From assembly GCA_008921705.1 (NCBI GenBank), contig VFFE01007633.1:2103920-2167919 (forward strand): 64,000 nucleotides of DNA. Direction: 5' to 3'. Below are positions 43,301 to 51,088 of this stretch, one piece after another (positions within the stretch are counted from its first letter, which is position 1; every line of letters begins with the position of its first letter). The notes beneath the pieces were generated by a model. The model saw nothing but the letters and a program-made list of their open reading frames with translations. It did no database searches and was not told the DNA's origin. The stretch comes from Burhinus oedicnemus (lineage: Eukaryota; Chordata; Aves; Charadriiformes; Burhinidae). The position numbers were made by a program, and so were the translations under genes.

Positions 43301-44594
43301 CTATGTCAACTGCTGAGTTAAGTCCTGAAAATATTTATTGCTTAGAAGATAAGCATCTTGGTATGGGACACAAACACTCATAAATTTACTATGCAATTAA
43401 ACTATACTATCACACTTTTTCAGGCACTGGTGAAATAAAGGTTTATTAAATCAAAATCTATTGAACTGTATAGCATTTAGAGTCAAATGAGTTTCTATAA
43501 AAATCTGGAATAGTGATCAGGTTTATTCTTCAGCAATACTGAGAACCTATGCAGTATAAATTGTATTTCTGTTCCTTCAGGTATAGTTTTCCAAATGTTG
43601 CCACTTGGGCAATCAACGTCATTTTCTCTTAGTTACAATGGAGTTGCATTAAAGGAAGCTGTGTGGCATCTGCAACACCTTTTCCAGAATATTTTTCCCT
43701 TGAATATTGTATATTTGAGTGGAAATGTTACAAGACACAAAGGATATCCTCTAATGAACTTCTTGAAATTCTATCACTTCACTAGACTAATTTCATTGCA
43801 AGTCGGACTTGCAGTCCTTGCTTAGAATTAAAATTACAATTCATTATCAGTGGGGCTTAATACGTTAATTTCTGCACGCAAGTTTTGAAATCATGTTTCA
43901 AATAACGTTTTTCAAACATGCCTCAGATAAAGGTCCATTCTGTGTTCTCTAAACAGAGATAAAACAGCCCTCGTCAGTTAATTTTAAATTAGTAGCTGGT
44001 TCCTTCATGTCAGAAATTTCAGACACGCTTGCACTCTGCCTGCCTCTGGAAGTACTTTTTGTCCAAGCAACTCAAATGTAATGACAAACTTTAAAGCACA
44101 AGCTCTGCCCAACAGTGCAGTCCTCTGTTCCTTGCTAGTCAGTAAAATCACGTTCTCAAACAACTTTTTGATTGCAAGGTAGGTCCAAAATTTAGTTGCG
44201 ATAATGCATTTTGTGAATTGAGAAACTGGTAGAAGAAAAAACCCCACAATGAAACAGGTAACAAGATACCGTAAACAAGATTTTTAGAACAGAAATGGTA
44301 TTCTCCTACCTTCATTAGCCACTGAGTGTTGTTTTCCATGATGTTTTCAAGTAGTTGCAGTCTTTGAACTGAATCATCATAATCTAAAGGCGCATCCCTC
44401 TGCACCGCGTTGGAGACGAAAGCAGCGGAGGAGCGGCAGTTGTCCGTCTCGGGCAGAAGGAAGGTATAGCTGCACGACCCGTGCTGAACCTGGTACTGCT
44501 TCTTGCCTATCGTCTCCATGCTCTTACTAAAGGAGTTGTATCCCGAAGCTAAGAAAACACCGCAGCCCCAGAAGAAGTAAGCAGCCAGCTGCAT
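1234..44594 (-). CDS. ANGPT2: Angiopoietin-2, complete gene span with nine coding exons
   Basis: ANGPT2 is a secreted endothelial ligand of the receptor tyrosine kinase TIE2 (TEK). It acts as a context-dependent antagonist or weak agonist and destabilises vessels so they can remodel. The joined exons (285, 156, 122, 233, 131, 102, 167, 131 and 161 bp) give 495 residues, one fewer than human. The protein order is signal peptide (about 1-18), N-terminal oligomerisation segment with Cys41 and Cys53, coiled coil (about 75-260), and fibrinogen-like domain from about Cys283 to Phe495. Possible N-glycosylation sequons are at Asn88, 118, 132, 150 and 239. The C-terminal domain keeps the Ca2+ loop and CxCxC cluster (residues 426-436). 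Human-type residues throughout, such as the [17 protein letters not shown] segment of exon 1, separate it from ANGPT1 and ANGPT4. No frameshift or internal stop was seen. Exon assignment is from remembered family sequence plus splice-site inspection, not from transcript data. Confidence 0.97.
1395..2836 (-). other. ANGPT2 intron 8
   Basis: This 1442-bp GT-AG intron separates exons 8 and 9. It is AT-rich, with T-runs and a short G-rich stretch near 2488-2505. No repeat, open frame or RNA gene is supported. Confidence 0.9.
2837..2967 (-). CDS. ANGPT2: ANGPT2 coding exon 8 (residues 399-443, part)
   Basis: This 131-bp exon encodes the part of the P subdomain that includes the calcium site, Asp426-Ala-Asp428-Asn-Asp430, followed by Cys432-x-Cys434-x-Cys436. 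The acceptor AG is at 2969-2968 and the donor GT (GTAGGA) at 2836-2835. It ends after the first base of Gly443. Ala427 replaces the Gly found in human. Confidence 0.95.
3536..4420 (-). mobile_element. CR1 LINE, 3'-anchored fragment (reverse-transcriptase C-terminus and 3' UTR)
   Basis: This is a minus-oriented CR1 LINE with its 3' tail at about 3536 (the CATAGAATCAT octamer-like end read on the + strand). An open frame of 250 codons (4362-3610) encodes the C-terminal part of the reverse transcriptase. Recognisable blocks include the Val-Arg-Pro-His-Leu-Lys-Tyr-Cys stretch and the Asp-Ile-Arg-Lys-Asn-Phe-Phe stretch typical of CR1. Upstream the frame continues as a degraded Phe-x-x-Asp-Asp catalytic motif (read as Phe-Ser-Gly-Asp-Thr) with a stop, and homology ends near 4420. 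The copy is 5' truncated, as is usual for CR1. Confidence 0.93.
5135..5343 (+). mobile_element. CR1 LINE 3' fragment, old copy
   Basis: This diverged CR1 3' end resembles the family at the Asn-Phe-Phe region, the cluster ending in a Gln-Leu-Asp-like stretch, and the terminal CCCTTCCGATCTCAG followed by a CTATGAATCTATGAA octamer tail. Divergence suggests an older subfamily than the 22.6-kb and 56.8-kb copies. Confidence 0.8.
5826..6219 (+). mobile_element. CR1 LINE 3' fragment
   Basis: This CR1 segment starts in the reverse-transcriptase C-terminal region (His-Glu-Glu-Arg-Leu-Arg-Asp-Leu in one frame). It continues through the Asn-Ile-Arg-Lys-Asn-Phe-Phe region and ends with TTCTGTGATTCTGTGA at about 6219. 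Its reading frame is broken. Confidence 0.92.
7286..7452 (-). CDS. ANGPT2: ANGPT2 coding exon 7 (residues 344-399, part)
   Basis: This 167-bp exon encodes the core of the fibrinogen-like domain, with Gly-Glu-Tyr-Trp-Leu-Gly-Asn-Glu and the [10 protein letters not shown] block. The acceptor AG is at 7454-7453 and the donor GT (GTAAGC) at 7285-7284. It ends after two bases of Arg399. It is separated from exon 6 by the shortest intron of the gene. Confidence 0.95.
7453..7967 (-). other. ANGPT2 intron 6
   Basis: At 515 bp this is the shortest intron of the gene. It is AT-rich. No repeat or open frame is supported in it. Confidence 0.9.
7968..8069 (-). CDS. ANGPT2: ANGPT2 coding exon 6 (residues 310-343)
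   Basis: This 102-bp exon starts Ala-Tyr-Cys312-Asp-Met-Glu and includes the fibrinogen-domain signature [11 protein letters not shown], then Asp-Gly-Thr-Val-Asp-Phe. It ends with Tyr-Lys-Met. The acceptor AG is at 8071-8070 and the donor GT (GTAAAC) at 7967-7966, phase 0 at both ends. Cys312 is expected to pair with Cys283 in the A subdomain. Confidence 0.95.
8158..8268 (-). mobile_element. CR1 LINE tail fragment
   Basis: This short minus-oriented CR1 3' end begins at the ATCATAGAATGG octamer tail and continues through the conserved CTTAAAGATCATCTAG and CACCTCCCACTAGACC blocks before homology stops. It is non-coding. Confidence 0.92.
13100..13134. repeat. Short perfect inverted repeat
   Basis: Arms of 10 bp (TGCAGATATC and GATATCTGCA) flank a 15-base spacer in intron 5. 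It could form a small hairpin. No known RNA family is recognised. Confidence 0.6.
14558..14688 (-). CDS. ANGPT2: ANGPT2 coding exon 5 (residues 266-309)
   Basis: This 131-bp exon carries the linker and the start of the fibrinogen-like domain. The domain begins around Lys-Asp-Cys283-Ala-Glu. The acceptor AG is at 14690-14689 and is followed at once by a second CAG (14688-14686), giving a tandem NAGNAG acceptor. The donor GT (GTAGGG) is at 14557-14556 and the exon ends in phase 0 after Lys-Lys. The linker is the least conserved stretch relative to human, which is typical of the hinge between coiled coil and ligand domain. Confidence 0.95.
14689..16992 (-). other. ANGPT2 intron 4
   Basis: This 2.3-kb intron separates the coiled-coil exons from the fibrinogen-domain exons. 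Its 3' end forms the tandem acceptor of exon 5. I recognise no repeat in it. Confidence 0.9.
16993..17225 (-). CDS. ANGPT2: ANGPT2 coding exon 4 (residues 188-266, part)
   Basis: This 233-bp exon encodes the C-terminal coiled coil. It starts with the last base of Ser188 followed by Phe-Leu-Glu-Lys, contains the Glu-Glu-Leu-Glu-Lys heptads and the sequon Asn239-Asn-Ser, and ends after the first base of Ser266. The acceptor AG is at 17227-17226 and the donor GT (GTAAGT) at 16992-16991. The sequence just after the donor is AT-rich intron. Confidence 0.95.
17226..18998 (-). other. ANGPT2 intron 3
   Basis: This 1.8-kb AT-rich GT-AG intron has no recognisable repeat or gene inside it. Confidence 0.9.
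18999..19120 (-). CDS. ANGPT2: ANGPT2 coding exon 3 (residues 148-188, part)
   Basis: This 122-bp coiled-coil exon begins Val-Leu-Asn-Gln-Thr and runs through a heptad-rich Leu/Glu/Gln stretch. The acceptor AG is at 19122-19121 and the donor GT (GTAAGT) at 18998-18997. It ends after two bases (AG) of the Ser188 codon, completed by the first base of exon 4. It contains the sequon at Asn150. Length and phase match the mammalian exon as I know it. Confidence 0.95.
19121..21253 (-). other. ANGPT2 intron 2
   Basis: This 2.1-kb intron is very AT-rich, with A- and T-runs (for example near 19228-19240). No repeat or gene was recognised. Confidence 0.9.
21254..21409 (-). CDS. ANGPT2: ANGPT2 coding exon 2 (residues 96-147)
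   Basis: This is the first coiled-coil exon, 156 bp and phase 0 at both ends. The acceptor AG is at 21411-21410 and the donor GT (GTAAGT) at 21253-21252. It starts with Leu-Glu-Asn-Tyr-Ile-Gln and contains two Asn-Gln-Thr sequons at Asn118 and Asn132, matching human ANGPT2 almost residue for residue. Because the exon is symmetric, skipping it would keep the frame and shorten the protein to 443 residues. A human ANGPT2 isoform lacking this coiled-coil segment has been described. Confidence 0.96.
22568..23320 (-). mobile_element. CR1 LINE 3' fragment
   Basis: This minus-oriented, 5'-truncated CR1 of about 750 bp closely resembles the 3' part of the copy at 56764, so both probably belong to the same relatively young subfamily. 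Reverse-transcriptase C-terminal coding is recognisable but split between at least two frames (23316-23095 and 23198-22839). Confidence 0.93.
30091..30147 (+). repeat. Homopolymer T then C tract
   Basis: A run of about 40 T interrupted once by C is followed by about 16 C and more T. This polypyrimidine simple repeat of some 55-60 bp lies inside intron 1. It is likely length-polymorphic and prone to sequencing error. Confidence 0.9.
31432..31456 (+). repeat. AAAT microsatellite
   Basis: A short imperfect tetranucleotide repeat of AAAT/AATA type, about 25 bp, in intron 1. Confidence 0.8.
35880..36150 (-). mobile_element. Possible LTR fragment
   Basis: Read on the minus strand this segment has a TATAAAA-like start near 36143-36137, then about 200 bases ending in a block (about 35950-35905) with TGTGGGAATGGGGAGAC. 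The same block occurs on the + strand at about 38543-38585. A dispersed block next to a core-promoter-like motif suggests a long terminal repeat, but I could not define TG...CA ends, a primer-binding site or a target duplication. The family is not identified. Confidence 0.35.
38331..38548 (+). mobile_element. CR1 LINE 3' fragment
   Basis: This plus-oriented CR1 tail runs from the AAGAATTTTTTT region through the GTTGGACTAGATGATCTTCG block to the octamer end TTCTGTGATTCTATGATTC. It is directly abutted on the right by an LTR-like segment also present near 35.9 kb. Confidence 0.92.
38543..38600 (+). repeat. Second copy of the LTR-like block
   Basis: A block of about 50 bp beginning TTCTGTCAGGATGTGGGAAT matches, with scattered mismatches, the reverse complement of about 35950-35895. 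It starts at the last bases of a CR1 octamer tail. Confidence 0.5.
41970..41987 (+). repeat. Poly-A tract
   Basis: A run of about 17-18 A followed by a short T-run in intron 1. No retroposed gene is attached to it that I can recognise. Confidence 0.8.
44310..44594 (-). CDS. ANGPT2: ANGPT2 coding exon 1 (residues 1-95)
   Basis: This exon opens with ATG at 44594-44592, preceded by AAA (purine at -3), and encodes a hydrophobic signal peptide of about 18 residues. It then encodes the N-terminal superclustering region with Cys41 and Cys53 and the start of the coiled coil, ending with the sequon Asn88-Asn-Thr and the residues Leu-Met-Lys. The donor GT lies at 44309-44308 and the exon ends in phase 0. 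If the donor were not used, the frame would stay open for 53 more codons to a stop at 44148. One residue is missing relative to human just after Cys53 (Ser-Ala-Ala-Phe in place of a longer serine-rich stretch). The signal peptide itself is poorly conserved, as expected, but has the same length up to the mature Tyr-Asn. Confidence 0.96.
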
Positions 44595-44902
44595 TTTAAC
44601 TCCGGCGGCAACCCAGCAAACGCGGGGTGCTCTGCTGCGCTCCCGAGAGCCCCGACCTAGCTGCCCTGCGCTGCAGCCCGCTGCCCTGCTGCCATGTGCC
44701 GCCTGAGCGAGGGCTGGGCTTTTTCCCCGTCCCAGCGGCGAGCCGCAGGCGTGCCGTCCTGGCCCCCGCCGCCCTGCCCTCAGCTGTCAGGCGCGGAAAG
44801 CAAAAGCGAGCCCCCCTGCAGCCGGGGGACCCCTCCCCGCCCGGCCCTGCCGCTCTCCCCTTACGGCCCCGCTACCCGAATCGATCACTTTCCTGCCCTT
44901 AT

Positions 44903-44918
44903 ATGATAAGTTGATAGG
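44903..44918. promoter_or_regulatory. Paired GATA-type motifs overlapping the TATA-like region
   Basis: Two WGATAR-type matches (TGATAAG, then TGATAG) lie within 15 bp on the + strand. They sit immediately upstream, in the ANGPT2 direction, of the minus-strand TATAAG. They are the only AT-rich island in an otherwise GC-rich promoter block. Confidence 0.5.
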
Positions 44919-44980
44919 AGCGGGCAGACATGTGGAGCGGAGCCGCTCCTCCCTCCCGGCTTCGCCAGTGCCTTCCTGCT

Positions 44981-44995
44981 GGGGAGGGGGGGGGG
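44981..44995 (+). other. Poly-G run in the ANGPT2 promoter, potential G-quadruplex
   Basis: Four G, one A, then ten G form a stretch able to supply four G-triplets. It lies about 80 bp upstream of the TATA-like motif on the non-template side of ANGPT2. Confidence 0.5.
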
Positions 44996-47570
44996 AGAGC
45001 CGCAAAGCGGGGCTGGAGGCAGAGCGCCCGCCCGGGCGCGGAGCGGCGGGAGGAAACCCCAGGGAGGAGCCGGCAGCAACGGGACCCCCGCGAATTCCTG
45101 CAGCGCGGCCCTAATTAAGAATTTCCTAGACAGAGCAATCAGTTCCGATAGCCTCCAACTACGCTTGTAAATTATTCGTGGTGGTGGTAGTCATTTACAA
45201 ACGCTGTCCAAAAAAAAAAAAAAAAAAGTTCCTGGGCTTGTTAGTTCTTCTTAAAGATTTTTTTTTTTCTCTCTAAAATGCGCTGAACCAAGATGTAATT
45301 TCGTTTGTGTTTAATGCATTGTATAATTACAGAGGAAGACACTGTCCTAAGCATACAAAAGCAGGCTTGGGCACGTCCTTGCACAGAGAACAAGAGAGGG
45401 GTTTTAATTAAAAGTTTTCGGTCGAGCACAGACTTTGTATTTTACTGAATCTCTGAGATGAATACTCATTTTTAGGCATGTCTTTCCAGAGTGAAGTGTT
45501 TTCAAGCCTTTTTTTTTTTTTTTCTTTTTTTAAGGCTTTTTTGTCTGTATTAAATGGCTAACTTTGGAAGTGCTAACATTAGCAAGAGTTACAAATCACA
45601 AGTCAGCTGGGACTGGCAAAGGGAATACCTATCCAGAGGCAGTGGCAGTACGGCATGCCTCAGGAAGTGGCGTGGCTGAATAGCAGTTGCCCTGTCAGCT
45701 TTCGCTAGCCCGCTTCCATGCCCTTGGAAGTGGGAAATACCTGTAAAAGGTGAGGGAAAAATCTAATAAAGTATTTGAAATGTATCTGTAAGAGTAAAAA
45801 GGAGCTTCCCCCTACTTCCCACTCCCATCTTCTCTGCTATGATCAGTGATCTTGAAAAAGCAGAAAATTACTAACCAACTTACCAAACCCTGGGAAAGAG
45901 TTGATTCCACTGAAATTTTGGAAAAGTTTGCTTAACTGTTTTAGAAAATGTCTTCTTGAAACCAGCACGATAGGATACTGACTCCTGAAGACAAACTGCC
46001 TAAGAGTTTTGCTAGGTCTGGGTCTGGCAGCTATAGATTTTTCATCATTAAAATAAACAAAGGGAATGCCACGCTAGTCAAACATGAGCTACAAACCAAA
46101 GTTTCTCTTACACGAGGAAAATCCCAGCATGCCTCAGGATCTCTTAGGACAGACTTTCTTACACAACTTGCTATATTTCGTACAGTGTATTAATGTGGCT
46201 TTTACCTTTTAAATCACGAAAATTGTGTTTAGGTATTGTCAAAAATAGTTGTAGCAGCTAAAATGCATGCCTTACCTTGTTGGAAGCTGTTGGGATTTCT
46301 TTACAAATACATAGTTACCTCTGGAACAGAAAATGTCTAGAATTCAATTCTGGAACCTTCCAGAAAGGCTGAAATTAGACTGTGACCTGTGGAACAAATT
46401 TGTCAGATTTTCTCCTCGTGGAGCGTTCATCTGCCGTTGTTCATCCTTCCAGCTAGAGGAAATGGAGGAATATGTTTGGAACTTGGGATACAGTCAAGAT
46501 TATTTTCTACAAAATGTACATATTTGTACATAGAAATTATGCGTTCTCAATCCCTTCAACTTTGTATTGCAATAGCAAAGCAAATTAATGTGACAGCTAC
46601 CTGCATTGGTAACGAAGTTTCAAAAGCTTTCTCCATAGCGATTGCTGCTTTTCAATATATTGAAGTCTTTGAAAGAATGGTTAATTCCATGTGAATACCA
46701 GTCTTTTGCAAGGTAGTTGAGAAACCTACTATTATGCAATGAGGACAGCATGTAGGTAGGATTAGATTTATGCATTAGACCGTGTGAAGCATTTCTAGAC
46801 AGCTAACCAGACATTCAAATTCAATGTTTTCTTTTATTTGAATATTTTTTATTAATTTTCTAAGTTAAATGAGAATTTCCTGGTGTGACTTGTATTTGTC
46901 CTTAAACTGGTCTGCTCCTTCCTTTCTTTTCCTCTCACAGCTAGTCCAAAGAATATACAGCCCTAAATAAAGTAGTGCTGAAAATAAGAATGCTTCAGCT
47001 CTGAAAGCATCTCTCTCCTAGATGACGAGGAACTGGAAGATAATCTTAATCTTTCTGATTGTATTTTCATGCATTTCTTTAATCCCTCAGACATTAAAGG
47101 GAAAGATGAGATTGGCCAGTGTAGTCTTTTCAAAGTTTTGTTTTTAATTATTAGACATCTACTCAAGGGACTCTACATATATAAAAGAGAAGATTTAATC
47201 AATGCCGAGAACTCATTAGGCAGGATTTCCATGAGAGGCGTGTTTAAATTGACAGTTTTTGAATTGCTACGAAGCTTGCCATCTGTGTGCCACACTGGTG
47301 AGTCAGATCACCAACATAATCTGGCAGCCCAGTTTTGCTGGGTTTTTGAGGAGAGACTGGAGTGTCTCTAAAGGTTTGAACTGGAGTCTGTTTTCCGTTC
47401 GGAAAGGCCGATGCCTGACCCTGGGAGGCCCTTGAGCCGTAACGGGGCCAGGAACAAAACTGAACTTGGAGGCTGCCTGAGAAGGCTTGCTGTACCTTGG
47501 ACCTCCACTAGGGAGAACTGTGGTTGTATGAATACTGGAAAAAGAAACTAATTCACCTTGTACTGTTTTT

Positions 47571-47621
47571 TTTGGCTGGGTTTGGGTTTTTGGGGGTTTT
47601 TGGTCTTGGGGTTTTTTTTTT
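47571..47621 (+). repeat. G/T-rich low-complexity tract with four G-runs
   Basis: G-runs at 47578-47580, 47584-47586, 47592-47596 and 47608-47611 are separated by T-rich loops of 3, 5 and 11 bases. The pattern approaches a G-quadruplex motif, although the last loop is long. Confidence 0.7.
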
Positions 47622-50600
47622 GACTGGATGAATGAATGGCCAGTTGCTATGGCAGCTGGCAGCAGTTCAGGGAAAAGGTATGGGAAGTGCAGGTATTATT
47701 CTGAGAAGTGACAACAAATTACTAACGGAAGACCCTTACCAGGCACCACCAGTTAGCTACTCTGCTGTGCGTCTCGTCTAGCTCTTGGAGTGACACTCTG
47801 AGCTTCACCATGGTAATGTTTTCCCCAACTTTTCCTCAATACTTCCAGGGCAATAACTGGAATACAAACCCCAACACGCACCCATAACTGAGGGAGGATT
47901 TTGCTGTTTCCCCATCTGGGTCCAACAGACTCATACTGCTTTAATGAAGTGCTCTTTCCCACTGCCCAAGAAAGTTAGTGAGCATTCACCTTGCCAACAA
48001 AATAAATATACATCCCTTTAACCCTTCACTACAGGATAGTGCCGTATTTGGTGCATCTTTTGGAGCATTTGATTGTGATCCTTCACCCTTTCCATCCCTT
48101 TGGGAGCAGCTTTCCCAGCTGTGGAGGAGGAAGTGGTCTTCTGTGCCTCCCCAGGGAGTCAAAGCCAGTCAGAGTTCAGGGGGAAAGAAAGTAGTAACAG
48201 CTAAATTTAGAAAACTGGTGTGAAAAGTAAGGCAAGTTAAATACATTTTTGTCCTTGAAAACTGAGGCAGAGGAAGGAAGATGCCTGAATACAGCCTTTT
48301 TGCTCAGCCTCAAAGGCATAATAACAAGTCTGCTTGCAGGGCAGGGCTTATTCCAGAAAAGCTGAATGAGAGAGAAGATCTGTCTCCCGTCAGTTACGAG
48401 AAGGAACATCTCATTGTTAGACATGTTGAAGTAGGAAGGAATGTAAATAATTTGGCATGGAATCTTATACATGCCAGTATGAAATTGAGTAAAAAGTTGT
48501 AATTCAGACCAGTTGCTTCCTCTCAGTGTTTTTTTCATGTTCGTTGTTCTCGTCATCTTTTATTTCTGCTGTTGATACGGAGTGGTACATTTATTCTGCA
48601 AACTGAAATATATAACTGCTTTGCCTGTGATTTCCTGCTTGCTTTATAGCTGAGTGTATATAGTATTTGACATAAGATAGCAAATAGTGGCTTGGTATAT
48701 TTACAGTACAAATTAGATCTTTCCCTTTTTAGAAAGAAGATACCCACTCTACAGAACTCACCTTATAAGAAGAGCTGAAATGTATATTTTGTCAGAACTA
48801 AACATTTAGAACGTTTTGCCAGATGTGTTGCAGGCAATTTCCTTTCCTGGGAAACAGTAAATTCCCTTACTCAGCCAATCCTGTTTTTATTCCATACAGC
48901 GTATGACTAAGCTGCTTTGAGAGAGATGCCTGAATACCACTAACATTATCTTTCCAATTATCATTTTACTTACAGCTGCACAGCTTCTGTTTGACAGGCA
49001 AATACAGAGAGAGATCTTGTGAGATCTCTGATAGAAAAGAAAGCATAAAAGTTTTCGAGGTAATGTAAGAAAAGATTGACTTGGCTTTAGTCTGCTATCT
49101 GCAGACTTTTCCACCTAAAACTTTCAAGATGTTGATTTAGTAGATAAGCAAGTTCTCTTCTCAGCAGTTTTCTTGTTTTAGCAAGGGAAAAATACGTAAT
49201 GAAATATGTCCAAAATAAAGGCAGAACAATGTAAACAAGTAGGTTTTGGTGCTGCATTCTTATAGGGATATTTGATCTACAAATATAAATGAAAATGCTG
49301 TAGTGTGAGAATATGGAACTTCAAAATCAAATCTGAGATGAAAAATTATCTGAAACTTGGAATAAATTATGAAGTATTTTATATATTCCTGGTATTTACA
49401 TTCCTCACATTTTGACACTCAATGTTCAATCCCCACCTTTCGTTCCTAGTACTTTAATATTGGTTTATGGTAGTTGCATTTGCTGGCTTCAAAATATTTT
49501 CTTTCACTGGGTGTATTTTAGCATGTTTCTCAGGAACAAATGTCAACGAGGACAACACTCATGAACTTGTAACTTAAAAAACAGGGAACAGGATCTTGGA
49601 CCCTACTAGATTTTTAGTCTGCTGAAAATCTTCATCTGTTTTGAGATCTTACACTCTCTTTGAAAGACAGGAGTGCCAGATTATTATGTTTTCTGATTAG
49701 CCAAAACAAATCGTTTTCATCAAGACCCATAGTTCAGTTCTTTAGCACTTCTAAAATTAGTGGTAATATCTTACCAATTGTTTCTCTTTCTCCCACCATT
49801 TGCCTATTTTCCTTTTTATTCAGTCTGAACTTCTCCATCAGTCTCTTGTGACTTCTTTAGCAAAATCTCAGAATTCCTCTCACTTTCTCAGCTGCTGCTT
49901 AAGTCTAATCACTCAGAACATCTGGTGTAACATCTTGCAAATTCATAGTCGTCTTTATGTTCCATCTCTGACGTTCCCTCACGTCTCCTTTGAGTGCCCT
50001 TCCTTTCAAGAGAGGGCATTTACCCACTAATTCTCATATTGTACTTTTGCTGAAGGGACAAGAGGTCAATAATCTGATCCACTAAGAATTTCAGTTACCA
50101 CTCTGTCTTGGTGACTCAGTCTGTTTGTTCCCATCTTGCCTTGTGACATCCAATCCATCATTTCAGTACACGGTATTTTTCCTGGATGTCACACCATTAG
50201 TGGAAGCATAATGCAGCCAAAACCAGACTTGGTATCTTCCCTTGGAAATGCTTGCATGCTAGCCCCTTTTTCTCTTTCACAGTTGATACTGCCACTATCC
50301 TTCAATGCATTTAAATCTATAATCTGCAAGTTATGTTTATGTGCCTGTGTTCCTTTGGCATTTTATTTCCTCCTTTTTTTGATGCTATGCTTTTATTAAT
50401 GTCCCTAAAATTCCTATGCTGATCCTCATCATCTACACATTGAATTTTGTAACATACTCTGTCTGGTTCCTCCATAACATTTCAAATGTGACTTGCTTAT
50501 GAAGCTTATTGTAGTAGTTCTACCGCTTTTAGTAAATTACATTCAACTTTATTTTCATAAGTATTTTTAGACAACTGTCAGAGCTTTACTCGAGTAGACT

Positions 50601-50905
50601 ATCTACTTAATTGCTTCTAATTGGTTTTCATTTTTGGAAGCTCTAAATTCAGTACCCCTCCTACCAAATTCGTCAGCTTCATTGCTTACTTTGCAGACGC
50701 TGACTGGACTGGCTTTCTTGGACTGTCTTGGTTATACTTGGGATGTCTTTTCTCAGTTAATCTGACATTTAATGTGACCATATTTTCCACTTAGAGACTT
50801 ATTTTGATAGCCTACTTTTGTTATATAACATCTGCTCAAGGCTTTTTGACTGAGATGATATTAACATTAAAATAAATTATATACTTATTTATATACATAT
50901 TATAT

Positions 50906-51088
50906 AGAATCATAGAATAGTTTGGGTTGGAAGGGACCTTTAAAGGTCATCTAGTCCAACCCCCCTGCAATAAGCAGAAACATCTTCAACTAGATCAGGT
51001 TGCTCAGAGCCCCGTCCAACCTGACCTTGAATGTTTCCAGGAATGGGGCATCTAACACCTCTCTGGGCAACCTGCTCCAGTGTTCCCA
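50906..51088 (-). mobile_element. CR1 LINE 3' fragment
   Basis: This minus-oriented CR1 tail has a clear octamer start (ATAGAATCATAGAATAG) and the usual conserved blocks as far as CAACCTGCTCCAGTGTTCC. It is then truncated into unique AT-rich sequence. Confidence 0.92.

Larger units (their letters stand above)
21410..44309 (-). other. ANGPT2 intron 1 (22.9 kb)
   Basis: This large first intron takes up over a third of the window. Recognised contents are a CR1 fragment on the minus strand (22568-23320), a homopolymer T/C tract (30091-30147), an AAAT microsatellite (31432-31456), an LTR-like segment (about 35880-36150), a CR1 tail on the plus strand (38331-38548) and its LTR-like neighbour (38543-38600). 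Long first introns of endothelial genes often hold enhancers, but no element can be named here from sequence alone. A stretch at about 33440-34330 is less AT-rich and purine-rich on the + strand and remains unexplained. Confidence 0.9.
44595..45120 (-). promoter_or_regulatory. ANGPT2 5' UTR and promoter, CpG-rich block
   Basis: Sequence upstream of the start codon is strongly GC-rich with many CpGs, unlike the AT-rich flanks, and falls off sharply near 45120. Exon 1 itself is also CpG-rich. On the minus strand a TATA-like TATAAG lies at 44903-44898. The + strand carries two GATA-factor-type motifs, TGATAAG (44904-44910) and TGATAG (44913-44918). ETS-type GGAA cores lie on the minus strand at about 44894-44890 (GCAGGAAAG) and 44977-44972 (AGGAAG). 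A start site near 44870 and a 5' UTR of about 275 bases would fit the TATA-like position. GATA2 and ETS factors are established regulators of endothelial genes, and ETS control of ANGPT2 has been reported. Their use here is inference. Confidence 0.7.

Noticed and set aside
44627..45118. Several + strand open frames of 62-95 codons upstream of ANGPT2
   Set aside because: They lie in the GC-rich promoter block, where stops are rare by composition. The products are Pro/Arg/Ala-rich and resemble no known protein.
48176..48556. 126-codon minus-strand open frame
   Set aside because: No motif, signal or family resemblance; located in non-coding sequence upstream of ANGPT2.
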